A stretch of DNA of 64,000 bases from Alphaproteobacteria bacterium (GTDB lineage Bacteria; Pseudomonadota; Alphaproteobacteria; CAJXXZ01; 1604HC), in the NCBI GenBank assembly GCA_023898705.1, contig CP060235.1:372001-436000 (forward strand). The letters run 5' to 3'. The notes under the pieces are model-generated. The model ran no database searches. It had not been told where the DNA came from and was given only the letters and a program-made list of their open reading frames with translations. Within the stretch, counting starts at the first letter, position 1. Every line of letters starts with the position of its first letter. Of the stretch, positions 8,629 to 17,237 are shown piece after piece. A program made the translations under genes and the position numbers.

Positions 8629-9403
8629 CTATAGTTGTTGTTTCATATTGTAAGTTAAGGTAATTATACCATGCTAGTTCATAAGTAGTCTTTTTATCAG
8701 ATATTTTTATAGCGAAATTTGATTTGTCATATAAATTACTTCTAAGTCTGGTTTGGATACATGAGTATTCTCTTTGTATTGATGGAGGTAAAGTGTCAGT
8801 TTGTTTTATAAAATTGTATGCCATTTCTTTTCTTATTGATGAACATGGATGGGAGGCAAAGTATGGCATTTTTTCTCCTTTAGACCATCTATCGAATAAT
8901 GTGTATATTCCCTGAACTGGCCATTTTAATTCATTTAATTTTTTAAATGAGAATAAATCAGCACTTTTTTCGTTAACTTGCGAGTACAACATTAAATTGT
9001 TTACTTCTGCTTGCATCATAATTTGTCCCAAGAAAGGAATAATTCCCACAATATTCATATATCGTAATTTTTGTATGATAAACGATAGATTAAGAACATG
9101 TTTCATTTTGATATGTCCTATCTCATGGCAAATTACTCCTATGATTTCTTCAGCAGACAATGATTTAAATAAACCTGCATATATTGCTATAATTACATTT
9201 CCTTGCTTATCTATTGTGGTAAAAGCATTTTCTATGTTGTCATCGAATATAATTAATTTATATTTCAGTTGTGGATCTATTTTTGCTACCACCCTTTTGA
9301 TAAAAAGATCTATTTCAACATCATGTATTACTGGTGTAGGCACCATTGCGTTGGCATATATTCCAAAAGCTATGATAACTTTGCACAACAGTTTTCGTAA
9401 CAT
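8603..9403 (-). CDS. M48 family periplasmic metallopeptidase (BepA-like), C-terminally cut by frameshift
   Basis: Zinc metallopeptidase resembling BepA/YfgC, a periplasmic quality-control protease for outer-membrane proteins. From the ATG at 9403 it starts MLRKLLCKVIIAFGIYANA, a good signal peptide (a TTG 15 bases upstream is less likely). The zinc site HEIGH is at residues 93-97 and the third ligand is Glu145 in NEKSAD (ExxxD). Conserved HPCSSIRKEMA follows. The frame ends at a TGA shortly after QYETTTID, whereas relatives continue into TPR repeats. Those repeats are present in the next frame (8170-8628). The catalytic domain itself is intact, so a soluble peptidase may still be made. Confidence 0.85.
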   Translation of the reverse strand: MLRKLLCKVIIAFGIYANAMVPTPVIHDVEIDLFIKRVVAKIDPQLKYKLIIFDDNIENAFTTIDKQGNVIIAIYAGLFKSLSAEEIIGVICHEIGHIKMKHVLNLSFIIQKLRYMNIVGIIPFLGQIMMQAEVNNLMLYSQVNEKSADLFSFKKLNELKWPVQGIYTLFDRWSKGEKMPYFASHPCSSIRKEMAYNFIKQTDTLPPSIQREYSCIQTRLRSNLYDKSNFAIKISDKKTTYELAWYNYLNLQYETTTIDQGARRNK

Positions 9404-9484
9404 AAATGAAATTATCAATCTTATTTGTTAAATTATCAAGAAATAATCTGATGGTATACTAGTGATGGGCGTATTGGAATAGTG

Positions 9485-9907
9485 TTATGTCAATTTGTTA
9501 AAATGTTGATTGTTGTGGGTGATGGTTATATTTCTAGTTTCATTATCAATGATTTGGATTTGTACTTTCCATAAATTATTTAGTAATTCTAATTGTGGGT
9601 GCAGGTTGGCCCATTCTATGATGAGAATACCTTGCTGGTTATCGTAAATATATTCATCAAGTAGATTTTTGCATTTCATTTCGTATAAATCTGCATGCCA
9701 AACACTAATTTTGTTATTTGTATAAGTGTGTACTTTTGAAAAAGTTGGACTTCCCAAATAGTTAAATCCAAGCTCATTAATCAAAAAATTACAAAATGTA
9801 CTCTTTCCTGATCCAACTTCTCCCTCCAGACACACGATATCGGATTTTTTTAAGTTTTTAGCAAGAGCTGCAGCCAATTTCTGTGTATCATATAAATAAT
9901 ATTGCAT
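9485..9907 (-). CDS. tsaE: tRNA threonylcarbamoyladenosine biosynthesis ATPase TsaE
   Basis: ATPase that drives the TsaBDE complex in t6A formation. The P-loop GEVGSGKST lies at residues 29-37. Typical family features follow: GSPTFSKVHTY, WHADLYEM and IIEWANLHP. The length of 140 aa is within the family range. It is a single gene between the M48 peptidase and rpmE, and its partner TsaD is encoded at 2690-3673. Confidence 0.95.
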   Translation of the reverse strand: MQYYLYDTQKLAAALAKNLKKSDIVCLEGEVGSGKSTFCNFLINELGFNYLGSPTFSKVHTYTNNKISVWHADLYEMKCKNLLDEYIYDNQQGILIIEWANLHPQLELLNNLWKVQIQIIDNETRNITITHNNQHFNKLT

Positions 9908-10019
9908 CGTTAATTAGTAGCATTATCTACAAAATTTTACTTAATGTAAATAAAAGTAATTTTTTTTGATAATATGAAATATTGATTTTATATTTGCGAT
10001 TTTATAGAATAAATACATT

Positions 10020-10244
10020 ATGAATAAAGATAGGTCAAAGGGTAAGCATCCTAAACTGCATGAAATGAAAGTGACTCTTACGAATGGGGAGGTTATTGTT
10101 ATTATGACCACGTCGAGTAAATCTGAATATCAGACAGATATTGATCCCATGTCTCACGGTGCTTGGACTGGTGAAACAAGAATTGGAACTGAGCAAGATA
10201 GTGGAGTGTCTAAATTCTTGAAGAAATACGGACATATGATGTAA
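10020..10244 (+). CDS. rpmE: 50S ribosomal protein L31
   Basis: Small ribosomal protein of 74 aa. The family pattern KHPKLHEMKVTLTNG near the N-terminus and VSKFLKKYGH at the C-terminus fit L31 well. It lacks the CxxC zinc cysteines, so it is the zinc-independent form. No strong Shine-Dalgarno site is visible before the ATG (AT-rich leader). It stands alone and is convergent with murE, with a gap of 131 bases. Confidence 0.92.
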   Translation: MNKDRSKGKHPKLHEMKVTLTNGEVIVIMTTSSKSEYQTDIDPMSHGAWTGETRIGTEQDSGVSKFLKKYGHMM

Positions 10245-10375
10245 TCAAACGTTTTGATTACGTTTTTGAGTTTAGCTTGTAGCTTGGTTTATTTTTTGTA
10301 TAGTTTTTTCTTTTGAAGTTTAATTCTTTGCAGTATATCTCCTGTAGATGATGAGTTGTGTGTTTTTAATATAAT

Positions 10376-11755
10376 TTACTGATTAATTTCATATGTGATG
10401 ATTTTGTTGATTTCTGTTGCATCATGAAATTCCTCGACTTTATCCCCAATTATTTGTGTTCTTTCATCTCCTTTACCACTAACCAACAAAACATCTCCTT
10501 TTGAAAGGTTTTTAATGGCGTATTTAATCGCTTCTTTTCTATCTAAAATAATCTGTGCTTTACTACAGTTTGATGCAATTTCTAGAGCAATTTGTAATGG
10601 GTCTTCATTCCTAGGATTATCGTTACAAATGATAACACTGTTGCACATTTGTTGAGCTATTGCTCCCATTTTTTGTCTTTTCCCCTTATCTCTGTTGCCA
10701 CCGCATCCAAAGACTAAACTAATATTTTCATACTGCTGCTTTAGTGCTGTAAGAACAGTCAGTAGTGCGTGTTCAGTGTGAGCAAAATCCACAAAAATAC
10801 TGTACTCTCCATCGAAAACTAGATTTATTCTGCCAGGTACAGTTTCTAATTTGTTGAATGATTCAAATATGTCTGTATTAGTTAATCCTGATTTTTTCAA
10901 TACAAAATATGCTCCAAGCATATTATCTCCATTAAAATCTCCAATTAACTTGTTTTTTACATAGAAAATTTGGTTTTTTATAGAAAATTTCCATTTTTGG
11001 TTTATATATTCAGAATTAAACTCAGAGTTAATTCCATAGGTTAAACAATTAAATGGGATATGTTTTGCAACATCAGAATGTACAATAAGATCCTTTTTAT
11101 CCTTTAAATTATTGATAATTTTTAATTTGGATTCTAAATACTTTTCCTTAGTATTATGATAATCCAAATGATCGGAAGCAAATGAAGTAAAGATGGCTAT
11201 GTCAGCTTTTACAAAACTTAGTCTTTCTTGGTCGAGGCCTATGCTAGAGGCTTCTATGACTACATGTTCAATATTTGCAATTTTCATTTGATTTAAAAAA
11301 TAATGTAGAGTTGCTGCATCTGGAGTTGTCAGTTTGTTTTCGAATTTTTGATCATGTAAATAAATTCCAAGTGTTCCAATGTATCCCGCTTTAATATTTA
11401 GTGATTTCCATGTTTGGAATGTAATCCATGCTGTTGAAGTTTTGCCGTCTGTGCCGGTAATTAATGCTATAAAATTTGGTTGTTGCGGAAATGCGATAGA
11501 AGCCATTTCTGCCCAAGTTTTTTTTGGATTTGTCGTCTTTAGAATAGTAGAATTTTCGCTAATTACTATTTTTCCTTCTAGCTGTGGATGATTTGCCGTA
11601 GAAATTAAGTTTCTTTCATCAAGAAAAAAAACAGCTTTTGATAGATGATCCGTATGTTTACAGACTGTAGTGATTTGAATCTCTTGACTTCCACTGCATG
11701 TTTGTAATTTGGCACTTGAGAAATATTCTAGATCCAATATACTTATTTCACTCAT
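10376..11755 (-). CDS. murE: UDP-MurNAc-tripeptide synthetase MurE
   Basis: Cytoplasmic ligase adding the third amino acid to the peptidoglycan stem peptide. The ATP-binding motif GTDGKTSTA is at residues 101-109 and the C-terminal domain carries NDNPRNEDP near 378-386. DNPR is the signature for meso-diaminopimelate as substrate. The usual GKGHE motif reads GKGDE here. At 459 aa it is somewhat shorter than the common 480-500. It is the last gene of the dcw-type operon mraZ-rsmH-ftsL-ftsI-murE. murF, mraY, murD and ftsW, which normally follow, are absent from this position. Confidence 0.95.
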   Translation of the reverse strand: MSEISILDLEYFSSAKLQTCSGSQEIQITTVCKHTDHLSKAVFFLDERNLISTANHPQLEGKIVISENSTILKTTNPKKTWAEMASIAFPQQPNFIALITGTDGKTSTAWITFQTWKSLNIKAGYIGTLGIYLHDQKFENKLTTPDAATLHYFLNQMKIANIEHVVIEASSIGLDQERLSFVKADIAIFTSFASDHLDYHNTKEKYLESKLKIINNLKDKKDLIVHSDVAKHIPFNCLTYGINSEFNSEYINQKWKFSIKNQIFYVKNKLIGDFNGDNMLGAYFVLKKSGLTNTDIFESFNKLETVPGRINLVFDGEYSIFVDFAHTEHALLTVLTALKQQYENISLVFGCGGNRDKGKRQKMGAIAQQMCNSVIICNDNPRNEDPLQIALEIASNCSKAQIILDRKEAIKYAIKNLSKGDVLLVSGKGDERTQIIGDKVEEFHDATEINKIITYEINQ

Positions 11756-11812
11756 TATAGTTACTATTTTCCCATTAGTTAAAATATACGCAACAGTGCA
11801 TTTTGAAATTCG

Positions 11813-13291
11813 TTAACTTGTTGGTGCAATATTTTCAATAGATGCAATTTCTTGAATTATTTCCTTTACTTTAGTTGTTAACACATTTGCAGCCACTGCA
11901 TATCTTCCGTACTTCAATTTGTCGTGTTTTGGATTAGTAGTCTGAATCAAAAAAACATATTTCGGTCTTTTCATGGGGAAAGCTCCCAAGTAAGACACTC
12001 TGTTTTTTCCTTCTATGTATCTACCATTTTCACACATATTGGCTGTTCCAGTTTTTCCACCAATTTCATATCCTTTTATATCAATGCTTCTGTATGAATT
12101 TTCTATTATAAATCTCATAGCTATTTTAATATCTTCTATGGTTTTGTTTTTTAAGATAATTTGCTCATTTTGTTCATAATTTGGAAATAATGTGATATTT
12201 CTAGATACTCCAGTTAATATTCTCATGAGCCCCTGTACAACATGCATCATAGTAAGTCCTATACCATAGCCGTATGAAGCAGTTATTACAGTAGATTGTT
12301 TCCAAATTTTTGGAATCATCGGTTTGGCAAAATGTTTTGGCATCCATTCAATTGTATCGAAAAATCCTATTGTCTTAAAAAATTTTTGTTGTACTTCCTT
12401 ACCAACTTGTAGGGCTATCCTTCCAGTTGCAACATTGGATGAGTATCTGATTGATTCTAAAAATGTCATTTTGCTATTTTTTGCAAAAAAGTCAGTAATT
12501 TCATAGTCTGCTATGCGTAGAGTTCCCGTCGCATCAACTATGCTAGTAAGATCTACAGTTTCATTGTCTAAACACATAGCTGCATTATGTAATTTAAGAA
12601 TAGAGCCCATTTCGACCGGGAAAACATGATAGTTCTGATTTTGTTTTACTAAAAATGTTTTTGGATCCTTAGAGTTTGGAGAAGGATACGAGACTATAGC
12701 TTTTATATATCCAGTTTCTATATCTATCAGTATTCCAGATGCATTTTCACTGTTGAACTCTTCGTATATTTCTTTAACTATGTTAAACAATCTGTTTTGC
12801 AATCTAATATCAATTGTTAATTCAATTGGAATTGTCTGTATTTTATCGTTGAGAGCTAATTCTATACCTGCTTTTCCGTTGAGATTTGCATCACAATATC
12901 CAATGATATGTGATAAAGAATCTGGATGAGTGTAAACTCTTTTGTGATCATTGGTTATTCCAATAGAATGCAGTTTAAGTTTTTTGATTTTATATAGCTC
13001 TTTATCTGTTAGATGTCTTTTGATCCAAAACTTATTTGGGTTTACTTTTATTTGAAGAGCACTTTGTATTAAAGCGATTTCTTTACTATCAATCATTGTT
13101 GTATTCTTGTGAAGCGAAACTGTTTGTTTTGTAAATGCTAGGACTTCACCATTACAGTCTAGTATTTCTCTTCTAATTTGTTTGTTTTGTAATGTTATTT
13201 TTACGTCGTATTTTTGATATATATAGAATAATCTGACAAATAAAATTACAAAAAATGCAATAATAAAGTTATAAATGATCCTATCTTTCAT
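11813..13291 (-). CDS. ftsI: Division-specific peptidoglycan transpeptidase FtsI (PBP3)
   Basis: Inner-membrane transpeptidase that cross-links septal peptidoglycan. A single N-terminal membrane helix (residues about 8-26) is followed by the pedestal domain and the penicillin-binding domain. All three active-site motifs are seen: S230-I-L-K233, S284-S-N286 and K413-T-G415. The 492-aa length is at the short end for class B enzymes. The stop overlaps nothing downstream; the start overlaps the ftsL stop by four bases. The order rsmH-ftsL-ftsI-murE is the conserved dcw order. Confidence 0.96.
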   Translation of the reverse strand: MKDRIIYNFIIAFFVILFVRLFYIYQKYDVKITLQNKQIRREILDCNGEVLAFTKQTVSLHKNTTMIDSKEIALIQSALQIKVNPNKFWIKRHLTDKELYKIKKLKLHSIGITNDHKRVYTHPDSLSHIIGYCDANLNGKAGIELALNDKIQTIPIELTIDIRLQNRLFNIVKEIYEEFNSENASGILIDIETGYIKAIVSYPSPNSKDPKTFLVKQNQNYHVFPVEMGSILKLHNAAMCLDNETVDLTSIVDATGTLRIADYEITDFFAKNSKMTFLESIRYSSNVATGRIALQVGKEVQQKFFKTIGFFDTIEWMPKHFAKPMIPKIWKQSTVITASYGYGIGLTMMHVVQGLMRILTGVSRNITLFPNYEQNEQIILKNKTIEDIKIAMRFIIENSYRSIDIKGYEIGGKTGTANMCENGRYIEGKNRVSYLGAFPMKRPKYVFLIQTTNPKHDKLKYGRYAVAANVLTTKVKEIIQEIASIENIAPTS

Positions 13292-13536
13292 ATGTTGTTT
13301 TTAATGAACTGATGTACGTATGCTTGTTTGTAGTTCGTTTTTTTATGCACAATTTTTGTAATATTATTTGGATGTGTTAGCTTAGCCAACAAGGTTTTAT
13401 GCTGTAATATGGTATGTAGTTTGTTTTGAATTAATATTCTGTACTTTGTGATAGATTTTTTAGCCGTTGAGTTCTTATAATGTAAGACTACTGCATTTAA
13501 TACTAGAAGTATCGTTACAATCTTACTTAATTTCAT
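13288..13536 (-). CDS. ftsL: Cell division protein FtsL (putative)
   Basis: An 82-aa bitopic protein: an N-terminal hydrophobic segment (IVTILLVLNAVVLHY, residues 6-20) followed by a charged helical part. The stretch LLAKLTHPNNITKIVHK resembles the FtsL segment L-L-P-RIE-IA. Sequence similarity in this family is always weak. The position between rsmH and ftsI, with 4-base overlaps on both sides, carries most of the weight. FtsL recruits FtsI and FtsW to the divisome. Confidence 0.8.
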   Translation of the reverse strand: MKLSKIVTILLVLNAVVLHYKNSTAKKSITKYRILIQNKLHTILQHKTLLAKLTHPNNITKIVHKKTNYKQAYVHQFIKNNI

Positions 13537-14366
13537 ATTTTAATCCCCCATCTTAATTTGGCAGATCTAGATCTGATATTTTTCTCTACTTCTTGATGAG
13601 ATGCAAAAATAGGTTGCGGCTTTTTCAGTATAAATCCACTGTTTTTAAAAAAAACTTTCACTAGCTTATCTTCTATAGAATGGAAAGTGATTATGGCTAA
13701 TCGTCCCCCTTGTTTTAATTTCCTAGTAGCTATATTCATAGCGTTAACTATTTCATTTAATTCATCATTCACATACATTCTGATTGCCTGAAAAGATTGT
13801 GTTGCTGGGTGAATTTTTTTGTTATGTTTTTTTGATTTGGAGACTATATTTGCAAGTTCTGTTGTCGTTGTGATTTGTTTGTTATTTCTTTCCTTAACTA
13901 TATTTTTTGCTATTAATCTAGATGCTCTTTCATCTCCATAAAAGTACAATAGATCTGCTATATCATTCTCTTTCCAAGAATTGACTATATCTCTAGCAGA
14001 CAAGCTGTTGAGTCCCATTGTCATGCTTAATGGTCCATTTTTAGAAAAAGAAAATCCCCTTTCAGGTTGATCTAATTGCATAGATGAAACTCCCAAATCT
14101 ATTAAAATTCCATCGCAAACTGATAAATGATCGTAGATGGTGCTGAATTTTGATAATACGAAAGAAAAATTCGAATTTAAGTTAGAAAGTTTTGCTGCCT
14201 CCGCTTTTGTATTTGGATCTCTGTCAAATGCTTGTACTGTGCATCCATATTCAAGCAATTTTTTAGAATGGCCTCCAAAACCAAAGGTCAAATCAGCAAA
14301 AGTTTTAGATGGGGTAGGCGCCAAAATGTTTGTAACATATTCTAGCATGACAGGAGTATGTAACAT
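13533..14366 (-). CDS. rsmH: 16S rRNA m4C1402 methyltransferase RsmH (MraW)
   Basis: SAM-dependent N4-methylation of C1402 in the ribosomal P site. The start MLHTPVMLEYV, the SAM-site sequence DLTFGFGGHS, ILIDLGVSSMQLDQPERGFSF and IITFHSIEDKLVKVFF are all family hallmarks. At 277 aa it is shorter than the usual 300-315; the C-terminus ends SRSAKLRWGIKI, so the shortening is internal. Its ATG overlaps the mraZ stop by one base (TAATG) and its stop overlaps ftsL by four. Confidence 0.97.
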   Translation of the reverse strand: MLHTPVMLEYVTNILAPTPSKTFADLTFGFGGHSKKLLEYGCTVQAFDRDPNTKAEAAKLSNLNSNFSFVLSKFSTIYDHLSVCDGILIDLGVSSMQLDQPERGFSFSKNGPLSMTMGLNSLSARDIVNSWKENDIADLLYFYGDERASRLIAKNIVKERNNKQITTTTELANIVSKSKKHNKKIHPATQSFQAIRMYVNDELNEIVNAMNIATRKLKQGGRLAIITFHSIEDKLVKVFFKNSGFILKKPQPIFASHQEVEKNIRSRSAKLRWGIKI

Positions 14367-14797
14367 TATATCTCTTTTTTAATTCGCTGCCTCATGTTAA
14401 TTTGATGCTCATTGAACAGGATTGGATTCCAAATCTGAAAACTAGAACCTTTACCAGTAAAGACTAGATCACCACCTTCTATCTTTGCATGTTCAAGCAA
14501 CTCTTCGGAAAGTATGCATCTTCCTTCATTATCAAAATTTATCATAAATGCATCTGCAAAAATATTTTCATTAAAATTATTTGTACTCTCTAAAAATGGA
14601 TTGTCAGCTTCCATGCTTTTGCTTAATTTTTCTATTTTAGACATGCTAAAGCAATCTATAGTAGGAAGATAATATGATTTAAATGCTATAAATCCATTGA
14701 AATTTTCGTTTATAAGAATATTTCTAAAAGTGTTTGGTGTAGATACTCTACCTTTTTTATCTATTTTTTTTTCGTAAGTAGATAAAAACACAGTCAT
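14366..14797 (-). CDS. mraZ: Transcriptional regulator MraZ
   Basis: DNA-binding repressor of the division and cell-wall operon in the bacteria where it has been studied. The N-terminus FLSTYEKKIDKKGRVSTPNTFR is the SpoVT/AbrB-like MraZ fold (usual form: KGR--IP--FR). A second copy of the fold appears around DNEGRCILSEELLEHA. The 143-aa length is normal. It is the first gene of the dcw operon. Three evenly spaced GGGA boxes lie 29-52 bases upstream of its start, as expected for autoregulation. Confidence 0.95.
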   Translation of the reverse strand: MTVFLSTYEKKIDKKGRVSTPNTFRNILINENFNGFIAFKSYYLPTIDCFSMSKIEKLSKSMEADNPFLESTNNFNENIFADAFMINFDNEGRCILSEELLEHAKIEGGDLVFTGKGSSFQIWNPILFNEHQINMRQRIKKEI

Positions 14798-14823
14798 TAA
14801 GGAAAATTTTACATCTGAAAAAT

Positions 14824-14850
14824 TAGGGAGTCAATGGGATTAAGTGGGAA
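14824..14850. promoter_or_regulatory. Candidate MraZ operator: three GGGA boxes at 10-bp spacing
   Basis: GGGA occurs at 14826-14829, 14836-14839 and 14846-14849, embedded in TTAGGGAG, AATGGGAT and AGTGGGAA. Spacing is exactly ten bases, one helical turn. MraZ is known to bind tandem TGGG-type repeats separated by five bases in front of its own operon. The boxes lie 29-52 bases from the mraZ start, in the right place. They read as TGGGA on the strand opposite to mraZ, and I could not check whether this orientation is usual. Confidence 0.6.
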
Positions 14851-14851
14851 G

Positions 14852-14884
14852 TTTTTAACAGATTTTTTAACAGGCTGTTAAAAA
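14852..14884. promoter_or_regulatory. Palindrome with CtrA-like TTAA-N7-TTAA site upstream of mraZ
   Basis: TTTTTAACAG occurs as direct copies at 14852-14861 and 14864-14873, and as an inverted copy (CTGTTAAAAA) at 14875-14884. The inner part at 14867-14881 is TTAA, seven bases, TTAA, which matches the alphaproteobacterial CtrA consensus. It sits just upstream of the GGGA boxes, in the shared mraZ/hppA intergenic region of 303 bases. CtrA control of division genes is known in related bacteria. Whether this organism still has CtrA cannot be seen here. Confidence 0.45.
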
Positions 14885-15050
14885 CAATTAGACATGGTCT
14901 TAGATTTCATTTTTAGTGTCTCGAGATGATAAAAGTAACAAGTATGTGTTTTGAGTGACTTATGTGATGAATTGTGATGTTGCTTGTATTCATAAGTTAA
15001 AAATTTACAATTAAAAGTTTAAACCAAGTGTTTCTCAGGTATTTGCTAGC

Positions 15051-15080
15051 TTGACTTTAGAAGACATATGTATAAATAAT
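15051..15080 (+). promoter_or_regulatory. Possible sigma-70 promoter of hppA
   Basis: TTGACT at 15051-15056 and AATAAT at 15075-15080 are separated by 18 bases, and the Shine-Dalgarno sequence AAGGAG follows at 15085-15090, 11 bases from the hppA ATG. The resulting leader would be very short. In DNA this AT-rich such matches arise by chance, so confidence is low. Confidence 0.35.
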
Positions 15081-15100
15081 TCCTTAAGGAGAATTTAGTT

Positions 15101-17176
15101 ATGATTATGCCGGCGTATATAGCGTATGTAATGTATTACTCTTGTGTTTTGAGTTTTGTGATTCCGATAATTCACTCTTACTTATATTATAAGAGAATCG
15201 TAAGTGTTAAAGTTGAAGATGAGAGGATGAATTCCGTAGCCACTTCTATTAGAGTGTCTGCGCAAGCGTATTTGAAGAAGCAATATACTTATGTTTTTGG
15301 TGCAACTTTATTGATTGCTGTAGCAATGTGGCCTTTTTTTGCAAATAAGCTTGTGGTTGCTGGATTTATAGGTGGGAGTGTTCTATCTGGTATTTGCGGA
15401 ATTTTAGGGATGCATATTGCTATTATTAGCAATGTCAGGACAGCTGAAAAAGCAAAAATTGGTTTGAAAGATGCATTCATGATGTCATTAAATGCAGGTA
15501 AAGCAACTGGACTTTTGATAGGTGGTATAGCCATGATGTGTGTATCACTTTGTTTCTTTATGTTTATTTATTCTGGTGGCTCAGCAAGTTCTACAACAAA
15601 CATCATAGATTTGCTTTTGGGTTTGAGTCTTGGAGCATCTCTTGTATCAGTGTTTGCTAGATTGGGTGGAGGTATTTTTACCAAAGCTGCTGATGTAGGG
15701 GCTGATCTGGTGGGTAAGGTCGAGCAAGGTATTCCTGAAGATGACCCCAGAAATCCTGCTGTTATTGCCGATAATGTAGGTGATAATGTAGGTGATTGTG
15801 CTGGTACCTCTGCTGATTTGTTTGAGACTTACATAGTAGGGTTTATGTCAGTATTTTCTTTAACAGTTTACAGTCGTATGGATATACCACTGGCTTTCTT
15901 TTTCTACATTGCTATTAGTTGTTCTATGGGTTGTTATTTTGCTTTGATTTCCACGTGTTCAATGCGCTCAAGTCCTCTAAAGACTTTGTTTTATGTTTTG
16001 GTAAAATCAGCTTTAATTTCTACTTTGCTATGTTATATTCTTGTTTCACTCTCAGGAATCTCTCCTGTTGGGTTCATGTTAACTTTCATGATTGGTTTGG
16101 TATGCACATTCCTATTGGTTTTCATTACGCATTATTATACATCGAGTAACTGCTCTCCTGTTAAGAAAATAGCTAGAGCGTCTGAATCTGGACATGCTAT
16201 GAATATTATCAGTGGTTTAGCTGTTTCTATGGAATCTTGTTTTGCAAATATGATCGCTATAGCTATGCTTATGATGTTGTCAAATTACATTCTTGGTTAT
16301 GCAGGTATATGTGTGAGTGTAATGTCAATGCTTGGTATGATTATGACTATTATTGCTCTAGACGCTTATGGTCCTATTACTGATAATGCTGGTGGAATAG
16401 TTGAAATGTCTGGTCAGGATTCCAAAGTTAGAGAAGTGACAGATGAATTAGATGCTTTAGGAAATACTACTAAGGCGTTAACAAAAGGTTATGCAGTAGG
16501 ATCGACTGTATTGGCTGCAGTTACAGTTATTTCTCTTTATATGCTAGATGCTTATATATATAAAATTTCTGTGTTGCATTTTACTATTAAGAATGTTTAC
16601 GTGATTGCTGGAATGTTAGTAGGTGGAGCCATAGTATATTGGTACTCCGCTTTGGCTATGGAATCTGTCGCAAATGTTGGACAAGAAGTTGTAAAAGAAG
16701 TTAGAGAACAATTTAAGAACAATCCTGAAATTATTAAAGGAAATGCAGCTCCAGACTACGAGAGGACCATAAATCTGCTTACCAGCCGATCAATCAGGGG
16801 AATGTTTAAACCTATTATCATGGTTTTTGGTACTATTGCAGCATTTTTCACATTTTGCGTTGTAAGTTCCAGTAATAGCTTAAGCCCGGCTATCCACAAT
16901 GCCTTTGCTGGTATAGGTGGTTTAATAGTTGGTGTGACCATGGTTGGAAGTTTTCTAGCCGTATCCATGACAATCGGTGGCGGTGCTTGGGATAATGCTA
17001 AAAAGTATATAGAGCAGGGCAATCATGGTGGAAAAGGATCTGATGCGCATAAGGCTGCCGTGACTGGAGATACTGTTGGGGATCCTTATAAAGATACTGC
17101 TGGTCCTGCTTTAAATCCTATGATTAAGATGGTTAATATTATTGCAGTATTACTTCTTAAGATACTTTGTTCCTAA
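15101..17176 (+). CDS. hppA: Membrane-bound proton-translocating pyrophosphatase (K+-independent type)
   Basis: Hydrolyses pyrophosphate and pumps protons across the cytoplasmic membrane, saving energy from biosynthetic reactions. The 691-aa protein has many hydrophobic helices and the full catalytic signature: FTKAADVGADLVGKVE near 193-208 and DDPRNPAVIADNVGDNVGD near 214-232. A second conserved loop lies near 415-463. That loop contains GNTTKALTKG with Lys458 and Thr461, the pair that marks potassium-independent H+-pumps (potassium-dependent enzymes have Ala and Gly). A clear AAGGAG precedes the ATG. It is transcribed divergently from the dcw operon. Confidence 0.97.
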   Translation: MIMPAYIAYVMYYSCVLSFVIPIIHSYLYYKRIVSVKVEDERMNSVATSIRVSAQAYLKKQYTYVFGATLLIAVAMWPFFANKLVVAGFIGGSVLSGICGILGMHIAIISNVRTAEKAKIGLKDAFMMSLNAGKATGLLIGGIAMMCVSLCFFMFIYSGGSASSTTNIIDLLLGLSLGASLVSVFARLGGGIFTKAADVGADLVGKVEQGIPEDDPRNPAVIADNVGDNVGDCAGTSADLFETYIVGFMSVFSLTVYSRMDIPLAFFFYIAISCSMGCYFALISTCSMRSSPLKTLFYVLVKSALISTLLCYILVSLSGISPVGFMLTFMIGLVCTFLLVFITHYYTSSNCSPVKKIARASESGHAMNIISGLAVSMESCFANMIAIAMLMMLSNYILGYAGICVSVMSMLGMIMTIIALDAYGPITDNAGGIVEMSGQDSKVREVTDELDALGNTTKALTKGYAVGSTVLAAVTVISLYMLDAYIYKISVLHFTIKNVYVIAGMLVGGAIVYWYSALAMESVANVGQEVVKEVREQFKNNPEIIKGNAAPDYERTINLLTSRSIRGMFKPIIMVFGTIAAFFTFCVVSSSNSLSPAIHNAFAGIGGLIVGVTMVGSFLAVSMTIGGGAWDNAKKYIEQGNHGGKGSDAHKAAVTGDTVGDPYKDTAGPALNPMIKMVNIIAVLLLKILCS

Positions 17177-17237
17177 AGCAGGGTATCTATATGCAGTATT
17201 TTAAGACTGGTGCCATTTTATTGTTTAAGAGTGTGTG

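Noticed and set aside
8589..8640. Programmed +1 frameshift as the main explanation for the M48/TPR gene
   Set aside because: No slippery sequence of a known kind is present; the TPR helix pattern places the shift a few codons before the stop, so a plain indel is simpler.
12324..12506. Plus-strand frame inside ftsI (one of many such shadows)
   Set aside because: It is antisense to a gene with complete catalytic motifs and has no ribosome-binding site or family resemblance.
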